Source of the DNA: Pipra filicauda
Lineage: Eukaryota > Chordata > Aves > Passeriformes > Pipridae
Direction: 5' to 3'
Assembly (NCBI RefSeq): GCF_003945595.2
Contig: NW_024103452.1
Location: forward strand, 62,001 to 126,000
DNA length: 64,000 bases
In this document: one piece after another, positions 28,271-40,600 of the stretch
How positions within the stretch are numbered: position 1 is the stretch's first letter
Layout: each line of letters starts with the position of its first letter
The notes under the pieces: generated by a model
Databases searched by the model: none
Told to the model about the DNA's origin: nothing
Seen by the model: only the letters and a program-made list of their open reading frames with translations
Translations under genes and position numbers: made by a program

Positions 28271-28360
28271 ATCATACAATCATGGCCTGGTTTGGGTTGG
28301 AAGGGACCTTAAAGATCAGCTAGTTCCAACCTCACTGCCATGGGGAGGGATACCTTATGC
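28271..28360 (-). mobile_element. CR1 LINE 3'-end fragment
   Basis: The plus strand shows 'ggtttgggttggaagggacc', then 'ttaaagatc' and 'tagttccaacctcactgcca'. This is the reverse complement of the CR1 3' tail, so the element is on the minus strand. It is a short 5'-truncated copy. Confidence 0.9.
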
Positions 28361-29116
28361 TAAGAAACTGCAGCTTGCAGTTTCCTGGACATTTGCACTC
28401 AAAAACTCTTTGATGTCAAAGAAAATCAGGGAATTTAGGATGTGGCCTTAGGTATCTCAGGACTGGATCTTTCCAGAAATAATGGAGAAAGATTTAAGCG
28501 AGATCATCCAGTTATGACACTGATATTTTCATGCATTTGGATGAATTTTAAATAATATCTATGTGACTTGGCTCTGCTTCAAGAAAACTGAATCCACCTA
28601 GGGTAAGCACCCAGGAAATAACGACTGTTTCAGCAAATTTAATTATTTATATTTATTTCTTTAATTTCTCTATGTATGAAAACACTTCAGATAGGAGCAC
28701 TATGCTGTTTTCAGTATCAGTTCAGTCTTATCTTCTCCTCTATATTTCGGTGGAGCTAATTGTGCACGAAGGACCACCAAAATCCACTTTCTATTTAAGT
28801 ACACTTTTCTGTGTCCAGGTAACAGTGAGTCATCCAGGCCTCTGGGTGTATCACACACATGCTGTCTCTATCACAGATAATGGCATGTCTCACTGAGCTG
28901 GCACACCAGTCCAAGCTGAAAGGTGGGGCTGACTGGAGGTGGTGCTAAAACTCAGCAAGAACCTCAAATCAGCGTAATATGTTTGGATTTCTAAATACAC
29001 ATAAATACAAAAGGACAGCTTTATACAGCATTTGCTGAAAAAAAAAAAAGCCTTGTGCTTGTATGTCTAAATACAAATACCTGGCTTGATACACCACCAC
29101 TCACAAAATCTGACTT

Positions 29117-29142
29117 CTATATACACTGGTGTATATATAGAG
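29117..29142. repeat. AT-rich palindrome
   Basis: The arms tctatatacac and gtgtatatataga are separated by two bases, so the block can form a hairpin or cruciform. It lies in intergenic DNA, and its function is unknown. Confidence 0.6.
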
Positions 29143-29399
29143 ATTTGTATTTACGTTTCAGAAAGTTTGGAGTGGAGTATCAAGGCACAAAGTTAAAGTT
29201 TCCTTCATTCTGCATTTCTTTCCTATTCCATATCTGTTTTCTACCTTTTTTTCTTCCCTCTTTACAACATTAAACCTCTGTATTTGTTTTTCTTACTCAT
29301 CCTGACTGTTTTTGTATTCTGCTCCCTGATGACTTTGAAATGTAATGTCAAATAATCAAATTGTGCAGATGTAATCTGTATTCAAAACAGCATCCCAAA

Positions 29400-29505
29400 T
29401 CCACATATATACACAATCTATATGTATGTGTGTATATATATATGCACTCATATATAATGATTCACGTTATATATAATACTGCACATATATTACAATATAG
29501 AAGTC
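29400..29505. repeat. TA/TG-rich microsatellite block
   Basis: Interrupted TATA, TGTA and CATA runs form a low-complexity AT-rich block of about 100 bases. Confidence 0.75.
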
Positions 29506-31366
29506 AGCGTATGACTTCACATATAATAGCCAACTTGCATTCTGCCTCTCTGTAGCATTCTGTACAACTCCAGGCGGTGCCATCAGGATGCCTTTCAGGG
29601 CCAAGCAACCCCATGTTTGCCTGGAGGAGCTCTTATGTCTCCACTACGCTACACTTTGCCCATCACCTCCAGCAGCAGGTCAGGTTCTCACGTAACCTGT
29701 ACAGTGGTGCTCTCACAGAGTCCCAGCAGTTTCAGTGTTTTGGGGAGAACTGCTCTTGTTTGGTTTTCTCTTGAATAATTTAGAAAGTCTTGTCCTTTGG
29801 TACGTTTATGTAGTTGTTACCTACTGTCTCGTGGCCTATCGCTTGGATTTAAAATACCAGGAAAATAATCAGTGCAGAAAAAACATACACAGGCCCAAGA
29901 ACTTATGCATGGTGTGGGCTGCTGGTGATCTCACACAAGTTTAAAAAACTTCCAACACATATGTTGTTGCAGAGCATCAGGTGACTGATATGGCTGGCTC
30001 CTGTACTGCATGTTGGGATGAAAGCCTCAGGATTATTTCAGAAAAGCTTGACAAGGTTATTCATGAGTGACTGCTACTTCTTAAAACCTGTTCATCCTTG
30101 TTTTCTAACACCATGGACAAGTAGCCAGACCAGCTCAGGCAGTGCCACTGAGAGTAGTTAAGATATAGTTCCCAGTCAATCCTTGAGACTAACCCAGTGG
30201 TCAACAGCTGGTAACAAAGGCACTGCTGGACATCCTACAGCAAACTGCCTTTCCAGACACCCTGTATACGCACAAATGTGTTAAAATGACTTTGTCTCTG
30301 TCTCCTAGGATCTGGCTTATTTTATACTTTTTTAAGAGTGAAGCATAACTTTCAGACACCAGAAGACAGGCAAAACGAAAAACCGAGGGGAAAAGTCGGT
30401 TTGAATGCCCGTTTCTGAACATCCTCTTTCTCCTGCACAAATGCAGTCAGCGCATAGCACTACTCCAACATTTCATGTGCTGGTGCACAAGTTTCAGTGC
30501 CATTTCAGAAATGCACTGGGCTCGAAGTGCCCAAAGCCCTCCTGAATTTGGGACCCTGTGTATTTCGGAACTGATGAAACACGCACGTTTTTTTCCCAAC
30601 GAGCATCAACACCCTGTGATGCGAAGGGGAGGGAGCAGCTGCCAGAGGACCAGACCCATCCTGGACGTAATGGTGCCGATTTAACCTGCGCTGCCTTGTC
30701 CGGTGCCGGTTGCTCTCCGGAGTGGCACAAGGGTGTTTGGTGCCGAGGGCATCCCGGACCCGTCCATCCGCCCCGCAGCGCCCCCGGTCCTCGGGCGAGC
30801 TGCCCCATGCCCCGGGGCCTCGGCCACAGCCATAGGGCAAGGGCAAGTCAGTAGTTACGGTACAGGGAGGGAGGGAGTTTCCAATGGGCTTCAACCTCCA
30901 CTGGCAACTCACGAGGGCAGCACAGGCACCGAGGAAGGTGGACACACCGGTGTGACGGTGAGAGAGGCCGTGCGCTGCCCGGGCGGCCACCGGGGAGCGA
31001 CAGCACCGCCGGGCGCGGCGGGGCGGGGGCCGAGGCCGCGGAGAATCCCGAGGCAGCCGCCGAGGAGGCGCGGAGGACGCAGGCGAGGCGGTGGCCCCAC
31101 GCCCAGGGGCGCCGCTTAAAACCTCCACGAAAGGTGTGGCCTCGCCTTTCCTCTGCCGGCGGGGAGGGGACGAGACGGGACCTCCGCTCTTGCCGCCGTC
31201 GCCAAGCAGCCTCCGCCGGCCGCCCGGCACCGCACAGCGCTTCGCGGCGCCCCTGCCCAGCCCTCACCTGTGGGCCGTCCCGATCCCCGGCTCTTCTCGG
31301 CCCTTCCCCGGCCCTCGGTGGACTGCGAGGGAGCGGCGGCACCGCGGCGGGCGCTCCCGGCGGTGA

Positions 31367-31456
31367 ATGCCTTTCCCCCCGTCGGGTCTGGGTCAATCTC
31401 TCCGTGGCTTTGCCCCTCGGCCCCTCTCGCCCCGGGCGGCTCCCCCGCTGCCATGA
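31367..31456 (+). CDS. Upstream ORF overlapping the DSP start codon (29 codons)
   Basis: An ATG at 31367 in the presumed 5' UTR opens a 29-codon Pro/Ser/Arg-rich frame. Its TGA stop (31454-31456) overlaps the DSP ATG (31453-31455) as ATGA. The frame is +1 relative to DSP. The start context is weak (T at -3, C at +4), so most ribosomes would be expected to scan past it. It may tune DSP translation or allow reinitiation, but that is inference. The peptide has no recognisable domain. Confidence 0.4.
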   Translation: MPFPPSGLGQSLRGFAPRPLSPRAAPPLP

Positions 31457-31652
31457 GCATCAACGGCGGGTCGCACCCGCGCATCAACACCCTGGGCCGG
31501 ATGGCGCGGGCAGAGTCGGGCACCGACCTGCGCTACGAGATGAGCTCCCATGTGGTGGGGGGCGGCGGCGGCGGCGGCGGCGGCACCCACACCCACAAGA
31601 CCTACTACTACCAGAAGACCTACGGCGGGGACTACGCCTCCGACGGATACGG
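31453..31652 (+). CDS. DSP: DSP coding exon 1 (residues 1-67)
   Basis: This exon encodes the extreme head, which in the family contributes to plakoglobin and plakophilin binding at the plaque. The first 29 residues are almost identical to human, including Ser22 in the ARAES context. After residue 35 it diverges. Nine consecutive Gly codons (31558-31584) are followed by HTHTHK and a Tyr-rich stretch, against a much shorter Gly run in human. The donor is GG|GTAGGT and the exon ends in phase 2. The coding part is 200 bases, against 170 in human. Confidence 0.95.
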
Positions 31653-34600
31653 GTAGGTGCGGGTCCAGCCGACCCTCGGCCCCACTGGATCGGGGCCGCC
31701 TTCGGGGAGCTGCCGTGAGACTGCTTGCGGTTTGATTTCCTAGGTGTGCAAGCTTGCAAGTCTCTTTTTTCTCTTCCTCCCTGAGGAGTCTTTTTTACTT
31801 CTAAAAGGCATTTAAACGCAAGCGAAGAACTTACTTATAAGAACACAAACAAAACACTTTTGGTGGTGACTCTCCTTGAAGAGAGTAACAGGAACAAAAA
31901 GCAATGTCTTCCCTTTGCACTCAGTCTGTAAGAGGGTCCGTGCTGGCTCTATTATCAGTTCTCTGCTGATAAACCTTGGCTTTGCTTGGTGACGTAAAAC
32001 AAAGCTGTACTGAGGTGAATTGCTTTATACCCCATACACCCAGGCTCTGCGCTCCCCAGTAGTTGCAATAACTAAGACTATAAAACTATTTTAACTAGTG
32101 GGAATTGTTCTCTTGTTCATTTTCGAGTTTGTTTCTAGCTTGTTTAGGGCTTGGGAGTTTTAAGTCATGATATTTTATAAGGCGATCCCTGACATTTAGT
32201 GCCAGGGAGCAGAGATGTGTAACAAGCAACCTCGGTCTGCTTTCCTCCCCTCCACCTTTTTAACTTTCTACTTACCCTGTTGCTGCAGGCACAGTCAAGC
32301 TCTTGTAGGCAGGGTGCCGGCTGTGAATCCTGGCTTGGAGAACGCCTGCACTTGTGGATGCAGCTGTACCTGCAGTCTGTGCATGTCACGTCTGGCAAGG
32401 ACTTTTTGGACCAGAGTGGTCCTGTGAATGTAGGAAAAATAAGTGCAGTGGTCATGAAGACTTCTCCTTTAATCTCCTTGGCTGGGAGTTCACAGGAGTG
32501 AAAAGCAGGCAGCAGTTACAGTCACTGAAGGAAAGAGCAGTTTTATGATACAGCACCTATACAAAACGCTGCTTGTGATTACAGGTTTTTATGCATGGAA
32601 AGGCCCTATTAAACCTGTTGGTCTAATTATTGATGCCACTGATTTAGGAATTGATGCAGAAGCACTGACTTGTATTTTGTGTTAGAATTTAAGGCCTGAT
32701 TTTATGAATAGTATGTAATAAGATTGCAGAAGGACAAGAATTAAACATGCATAGTAAATAATAAACAGCAGGTGAGAACAAGCAGGCTTTTTTATATCAA
32801 GCAAAATCTATAAGTGGCTGTAGAGAATTATGATTATCCTAGAGAGCACAGAGTGCTCTGCTTAGGTATGTCAGACCTGTTGCTAGAGAACCACTGAATG
32901 AATGACAAAACTTGCATTCTATGTATTTTTTGTTTATTACTTTGCGTGGTTCTTAGTTTTTGTTCTTTGTCTGACTTTCGGTTTGGTGTATGTGCAGGTA
33001 AGTTAGTTACGATGAATTGCAGCTAGAGCACATCTAGTTACCAATACAGTAGTATGAGAATACCTATTTATTTCTATATAATTAGAACAATTCAGTACTT
33101 TACTATTGGAGAGTACATATACTAGGACTCCAAACGCTGTTGCTGCCTTGCATTTGTGAGGATTTGTTTTCCTGATGGTGCTTCATGGCAAATACCTTTA
33201 CTGTTACAAGACACAAGCAAAGCATGAAAAATGAATGGCAGTGCGTTTTACTTCCTGGCCATTCTCTTTTTTCACACTTTGGCGCACTAGAGTGTCTTCT
33301 CCATCACTCCTGACTTGTGCTAGAGGAAGAATACCTTCCTTTAATTTATTATTCTTTGGCTTTTGTTACATATTTTTAACCAGTCTATAGCTTGTTAGGC
33401 TTTTCTTTCTGTAGTGTTCAATGGTGGTGTAGCAAGAGTGGAAAGGACAGACTTGACCAAAAGGTTAACAACCTTTCATTTACTCTTTATAACGTAATAC
33501 GAATATCTCCTTTTTGGGCAACCATTTCTGACAAGGAGGTTGCATAGGTTTATTTTTAGTCGGTGCTCATCTGAGTTAAAATGTGTCCCAAAATACAAAA
33601 CGTGGGGTTTGTTGCCAGTTAATGAAAAAAGGCAGTTATGCCTGATTTTGCACATGTGTTTTGTGCCGAAAATCCACTAAATCCTGTATGTTGTGCTATC
33701 AGGATCAGGGCCATCATCTGTGGAATTGTTTTGAATAATTGCATTTAGCCAGACGTCTGCAGTGCCAAAGTTTAGTGGTATCTACTGAACTCAGAAAACT
33801 GAGGCTTCTTTTTCCAACGGGGAAGACCACTCTACCCTAATTTTTAAATGCAGAAGGATTCAAGGTAGGGTCTAGTCTTGTAAGTTTTGGGGCGTATTCT
33901 GCCAAACAAGTCTGTGCTGAGTATTACATTACTCACAGAGCAATATGAGACTCTCCCTACCCTTAGGGCTCAGCAAGGTGCTTTTACAACATTCCCGGTT
34001 TCTTCTGGCTTGGGAACTCAGGATGAGCTTGGCCCAGAGTACAGATACTCAGCTTGACAGTGAGTCACATGCTGCTAAACTGCCAATTCATCAGAAAAAT
34101 ATTTATCAATGTCTTTGCTACGGAGATAGAAAATCTGATAAACTATGAGAGAAAGGAAAAAAATGCAAAGTTGTGCAGTTTTATTTGTCATTGCTGAGGT
34201 TATGGAAAAAAATAGCGTAGGATTCATGGTCACTGAATGATATGAACATAATTTAATTTACACAATTCTACTTAAGGATTAACTTAACTTCTGTGCTTCA
34301 AGTTAAAAGGAGTTAGAAATTCATATCCCGTGCCCTGACATTACTTTCAGGAACTGACAGACAAAGTAAACTTGGAGGAAACTGACTCAAAGCCACATTT
34401 TTGCCCTTCTCATCAGTCTCACAGGGATCTGAAGAGTCCTGACTAAGCTGAGTGGTGGTAGAGCTGGCATGGTAACTTCCCCTTTGAGCTCCTCAGACAG
34501 AGAGGGAGGAATGTGTCTGAATTGCTGCCGAATACCTGCCATGCTGGCAGAGCCTGCGGCTGTGCTCTGGCTGGCAGAGAAATGGGTTTCTTTGACAGCT

Positions 34601-37600
34601 GGTGATAGTACCACGCCATGAGGAGAAAGTCCCAACCCACTGTTCTGTAGGTACATGTGTGAGACTTGAAGGTTGGTACCTTTGCAGGTGTGAAAGCCTC
34701 TGTCTGGCAAAGCAGGTTTGTTGCGTTTTGAGCGTCTACTCTCCAGCAGAGGTGTATTTCCGTGGTCAAGGCTAGACCCAGCACTTGGCACCACCTCTCT
34801 CTCCCAGAGCTGGTGGTGGGAGAGGCAGCACGTCTGCAGCCTGCTGCACTGGGCAGGTGCGGCCTTTAGAACAGTTCTGTTGCTCCCGGTGATTCATACC
34901 AGTGGGAAAAAGCATGAGGATTTTCTGTGAATAGGTGTGGCAGGATCCCTTGTGAAACCCTGCGTGCCATGAGGGCACTAAGCCTTAGGAGTCTTAATAA
35001 TTCAATAATTCACTAGTGACTCCTAAATTTTTGCACATTTCTAAAGGTATTTAGAGCCTGATTGTGCCAGATGCAGATGTCTTTTGAGATTTCCTGCCAT
35101 CATGCCTTAGTCTATGTGCATACTTGGCAGATGGGACTAGTTTGGCGAGGCCATGGTGTGCCAAAAGTGGTCCTAGTTAGACCAGAGACATGTGAGGAGA
35201 ACCCAGTTATGAAACTCTTGATGATTTGACACTTGTATTCAACTTCTGTTAGGTGAGAGGGGGAAAGCTGGGTTATAATATTTTAATTTTGCTTTGTATT
35301 GTTATGGATATTGTGATTCACCACCTTTAGCCAGCATATGCCAGTGCATTTTCTGGGGCATCCACACCCAACTGGCAGGTGGTGGCGTGTGGGTGGTGGT
35401 TTAATCCAGTGGTATGTGCAGGCTGTGTGCTGGGAATGGAGATTCCAGGTCAGGTTTTTCCTCTGACTTGACTACTCTGGGCATACCAGGTAATCCCTTG
35501 ATGAATCTAATGCTTGTTCAAACAAGTTTGTGTGGAGGGGGGAAGTGTGAAGAAAAAGAAGTGCTGTTTTTTTGCTCTCACTGAGTTTATGAGAATCACT
35601 CAATACTCTGGTTCTGTTCAAAGACTTTTTTTCTAAAGCTTCCTTCACTTTTAGAATGAATTAAAAAAAGGCTAAAAGTTTTGTGGAGGAATCAGAAAAT
35701 GTAACAAGGATTATTCTAATTTGTTTCAAGTAGTATCTTCTAGACAAGATCATCCTCTTTGTATTTCCAAAGCTTTAAGGAACTGTGAAGCTGCTGGAAG
35801 GCCCCTCAGTACAGCTGGATGTGCTTCTGTGTCTCCTCCACCCTGCTTCTCTAGACACTAATCGTACTCCCCTGCCCTCCCTAGATAACCCGGTGGCCTC
35901 TTCATGTGTACTAACAAAGGCAGAAACCAGAGCAGCCTCCACATTGCAGTCGTTTTTGCTGGGAGTGTGCAGGTCTTCAGCAGCAGGAGGCAAATGAGAA
36001 AGCAGAAGGTAGCCGACTTTCTTCCTTGCTCCTCGGTTTCTGCAGTAATGACATCAGCTCCTATACTGGGCCTATGTGGGTGCAAGCTGAGTGTTTAGAG
36101 AAGATATTTGATTTATTCAAAATATATCACTTAGGAAACTTTTTCACTGCTTGAATAAGTCAGTGGCAGCAGTACTCAGCCCCGCTGTGTTCCAGTGATG
36201 GGAGCACCACTGGGTTTGCTGTGTCTGTCTCATAACTCATTATATGGCCTTGAAAGCAGGTTTCTTGTTTTGGTACAACTGGGGGTCTTGTGAGGATCAC
36301 TGGTACTGCTCAACAGTTAAACACAATCCAAGTTCAGAAATAGAAGATTCAATTCAATTCAATTCAAGTTACGGCTGAGTTTAGCTCCGATGGGCTATAT
36401 TCCAGCAGAGAGGTGTTGCTGAGCTACTGTCCTGCCCAAATCCCAGTGTCAGCATAAGTTGGGCTGTCCTCTCATTTCTCTGGGAGAGCAGGAGCATAGT
36501 ATAACAAGGGAGCAATGTGTTCTGCCTTGACATGCACGGAACAAGGCGACTCCCGTACAGTGACAACATGAAGGTGCTATGCCTTTCCTAGGGTAGAGAG
36601 AGAGAGGGCTACATTTTAAGATCCCAAATAAAAGCAATTCATCTGTGTTTTGAAGTGTTTTCATAATTTTAAAATAAAGAAGCTATCCCCTTTTTTGTTT
36701 TCCTTTGTTCCTTTAATAGTTAGTGACTATTAAGACTAAGTTATTTTAATAAAGAATTCTGCTTAATAGTATATTTTTGAAATTCATGAGTTGCCTTCCA
36801 AATAAATGTGGTAGTCTAAAATGTTAAGTTGTAGGGACAAAAAGGTAGTTGCGGTCTGAAGCAGCCTGGGCTGTTTCACTCAGCACTGTTCTGCAGCGTT
36901 TACAGAACCAAAGGAGCACAGCAAATAGATTATTGCAATGTATATATTTATTAGTAGGAGAGACTCTGCACTCTTTTGTTATGAGTCCTGCTAAAAGACC
37001 AACCTCCAATTCTTTCTCATTCTGCTGGAATGGTTGATAACGCTGTATTTACAGGGGTGCAGTAAGCCAAATGAAAAATCTGTCCATATTTTCACTGCAT
37101 GGTGTGCCTACAGTGTCTGATACAGCAGGATCCTATTCATAGGTTCAAGCTTTAAATGCTGTCAGAGTTAGATCAAATTGCCATAGCAGCAATAGTATGT
37201 CATAGCATAGTTGTTGCAATGACCAAACATTACTTTAAACTCATTCAGTTTTATGTAAAAAAAATCAGACAAAGCAAGAAAGACACTGACAAAATACCGT
37301 GTAAAGTAATCCACTAAGTCTGTGTTCTGTGAGAATTGCTGGGATCCTACGTCTTCCTGAGGGACATAAATATATTTTTATATAGCATGTATGTTACATG
37401 GTTTTACTCTAAAAATCCAGCTTTATACTTTGTACCATGTTATGATGCCATCCAGCATGTTCAGGGTTTACCTCAGTTTCTTTGGTCCAGTATTTTTTAT
37501 GTTGGAAATGGTTTTCCTTTGGCTGTCTGTTTGCTACTGCCTCAAGGTTGGGTATCGTACTGTTCTGCATTGGAGTTTCTCCTTTGATCTACTCATCCAC

Positions 37601-40600
37601 ATTAGAGGCCTGTTGGGTTCATTAAGAGGTGTTATACTGAGGGCCTTTGAAACTAATAATGAAATATTTGTCACAGGGTGAAAAGTATTGAATATGAGCT
37701 TATATGACATTGTGCTAGTGCCATCTGATATGTCAACCTGTATATGTTGAGGTATTGTATTGCTAAGTATTTTGATTTTTAAATTCAGATATTGATTTAT
37801 GCCCTTGAGTATATTTGAACAGCTAAATCTTCTTCAGATTTGAAGAAGTCCTGTTGACTTGGTGGAGCTGTGCTGTCAAACATCATCTCCTATAGTGGCA
37901 TCTGCTGTCTCTGGGTGTGACCTGTAAACCCATTTAGCTCCATTTGGTCCTTTGACAGATTTGAAAGCCAGTGCCTCTAACAGGCCACTACCTTTTTACC
38001 CATTATTGTAGGGTTGATCTCTGTATTTTAACTAGCAAAACCTAGTTAGTTTTTTAACAACAAAACTAACATCCAGGGTATTAAAAGCAGCATTGATAAA
38101 ATGTGTGCTCTTTCCTGGTTTCAATGTGTATAACTCCAACTTTTGCCATTATTTTGGTTATATCTTTGTCTACTGGTTTGGAGAACCTTAAATATGTGCT
38201 GCTTTCTCCTTGTGAAGGTCCCTGTGAACTGTAAACAAGCAACTTGTAGATCTTTTTTTGAAGCTCTAATTAGGGTGTGCTTAAGCCTCCTACTTTGAGG
38301 CATCTGCTCCTGCTTTGGGAAGAGTTTTGTGCATCTATATTAAACCATCTTAATTTTTCCAACATTTTATTATTTGGACAATAATTCTGGATGTGGTATT
38401 CAAGCATCACTGGGAAGAACACAAAATACTTATAATTCTACTTCTATATTTTAATTTGTTTTAGTAGTTTATTTGAAAATAGCTTTTCTTCACAACTTTT
38501 TACCACTTTAACTATGATAGCCATTGTTTAGACCTCCTCTCATGGTAAAGCAGAGCAATGCCTTTGAGGTCAGTGAAGATAACTGAAGCCAGTGGAGATA
38601 TACTAATTTATTAAAGTGTAAGTCTGGCCACCATCTATAGTTCTTTTGGCTTTAATGAATATTTGGCACTTGTAGCTGCCAGGACATGATTGAAAAAGGG
38701 ATTGAAGAAAAAATACTCTTCTGATGTTCTAAAAAGAGAAAATTGCTTGGAAGGTTCCTCTCTCTTTTTATGTTTCATTCATGAGAATAATTGTGGGTGT
38801 AATTAAATGTAAATTTCAAGTGCAGTCACATACTTCTAGATCTAAACACAACAGTGATGCCTAAGGAGAAGGAATGATTTAGAAAAGGAAACTGATGGAA
38901 AGCCTGGCACAAAATCAGACCCGTATGTAATTTTTCATAATTGTTTTCTCTAAGCTGTTTCCAAGGTACACAGTGATGCATAGCACACTGGGGCGCAGCG
39001 TTTATGCAGTCAAAGGGTCACAGTACAAGCAGGGGGCTGCACATGTACGGCTTGTTTTATGTCATCCAGTGATTCTCCAGTCTTGTCTCTACATTTTTGA
39101 GGGTCTGTTCACTGGTATTGGGGGAAGCTGCTGAAAAGTTGGGCAAACCTTTTCCATTTGTTCGAGACGAGCTGATAGAACAGAATGCTGCTGATGCCCC
39201 AGCTGCACATGCTGCAGAGAGCTCTTCAAATTACCCTGTTGAATGTTTCTCAGCACTGCAGTGATTTTCCCAAGGACAGTTCTGCTGAGTTTTTTACATT
39301 GTCACAATTCTTCTTGTCAAGGATGGTCAGTCTGTTGAAGTCAGTGGAAAGATCTCTATAGAATCCAGATTTCTTGCTGACGCCGAGTTGGACAGGTTCT
39401 CACCGATGGTCTTTTTGACATGAGTGTTGTATGGAATGTTGGGCTCTTCAGTGATTTGTAATGGAAAAAGTTATCTACTGTGAGCACAGGAGTTGAAAAA
39501 CTAGGCAGGGCTTGGAAGAACCTTAGTTTCTTACCATCTGTTAGTAGTGGTTTTGGGTTTGGGAGACGCCTGAGCTTGCTTGAGAGGTCTGATCCCATCA
39601 GCAAGGAATGGTTCCTCACTTGAAGCACCTCACCCCTGTTCAGCTAACAGTGGCTCATTTTGGTGGCTGAATCCCAGAAACCTTCTGGCAGTATGGACGC
39701 AGTAGATTATGTGCAAGACAACAATAACAACCCCCTTACCTGCCTTGGCTTTTCCCCCCACTAGTGTTTTCAGTGCTGGAATTTTACTTGGAACCTCCAA
39801 ACTCACACTTTATGTATCTGTAAGAAAGCATGTACTCTAACTCCAGGCCCTACAGCTATTTTTGTAATAGCTTGAGCATCTTTGCAATTCCTTCTTAAGA
39901 CACTGCACTAGCTTTGCGCATTTCTGCTGGTAAAAAGGCCCTTCATATGCTTGAATGGACTTGCTTGTGTAGCCAAGGATCCTGCTTTCCTTTTATGCCC
40001 TGACTTTTGATGGCTGGTGTGATAACATGTACAATTACATCACACAACTCTATGCTCTAGGTATTGACTTTAACAAAGATTGTGAATAATTCATTCCCAC
40101 TGTAAAGCTGCCAAAGTTTTGTCTATCAAAACTACAAATACCTGTGCTGGAAGAAAAATTTTCTCCTTTCTGGCATGCCAGTTTCCATGTTCTACTCTAT
40201 CCTGTGACAAAGTCAGTCCATGCCAGCTGTTGCAGAATTATAAAGTGGCTCTGCAGGAGGGCTAGATAATGTGTTTGTGTCTCTGTGAACCTAAATGAGG
40301 TGGATTATTCCATGTAACTTCCCTTAACTGTTCCAAATTTGCGTTTCTTGTATTTCTTCAAAATATGTGATTCCTCTGTATTTACTTCATCTTCTTCTCC
40401 CCCACAACAGTCAGAATGGGACCTGTACAGTGTCCAGACGCCAGAACACCATCCAGGAGCTTTTGCAAAACTGTTCGGATTGCCTGATGCGAGCTGAGCT
40501 TATAGTACAACCCGTGAGTGCTTCTTGTTGTTCTTATCAAACGTGATCATGAATATTACAGGGAGTGAATGCTGTGTTGTTATCTGGACCCACAGGCTCT

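Larger units (their letters stand above)
1..30640. other. Intergenic region upstream of DSP, no supported gene
   Basis: This stretch is AT-rich, with stops scattered in all six frames. The longest ORFs (168 codons on the minus strand at 14806-15312 and 143 codons on the minus strand at 1612-2043) have low-complexity, non-conserved translations, and I recognise no protein family in them. No exon with convincing splice sites and a familiar sequence was seen. In human the upstream neighbour of DSP is RIOK1, so its 3' end may lie further left. The supported contents are transposable-element pieces and simple repeats, listed separately. Distal enhancers of DSP could lie here but cannot be recognised by eye. 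Confidence 0.7.
30690..31690 (+). promoter_or_regulatory. DSP: CpG island and promoter region of DSP
   Basis: Base composition changes sharply to GC- and CpG-rich from about 30,690 and returns to AT-rich just inside intron 1. The island ends over coding exon 1, as expected for a CpG-island promoter. A TATA-like CTTAAAA lies at 31115-31121, and GC and CACC boxes (for example GGTGTGGCC at 31133) flank it. A start site around 31,140-31,200 would give a 5' UTR of about 250-310 bases. The exact start site cannot be read from sequence. The long ORFs on both strands here are a by-product of few AT-rich stop codons. Confidence 0.75.

Noticed and set aside
30505..31230. 241-codon ORF on the minus strand over the DSP CpG island
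   Set aside because: Its translation is Arg-, Pro- and Gly-rich, as expected from GC-rich DNA with few stops. It overlaps the promoter, has no recognisable domain and has equally long competitors in other frames.
31134..31718. 194-codon plus-strand ORF overlapping DSP exon 1 in another frame
   Set aside because: It is a shadow frame of the GC-rich 5' UTR and exon 1. The conserved desmoplakin N-terminus is in a different frame.
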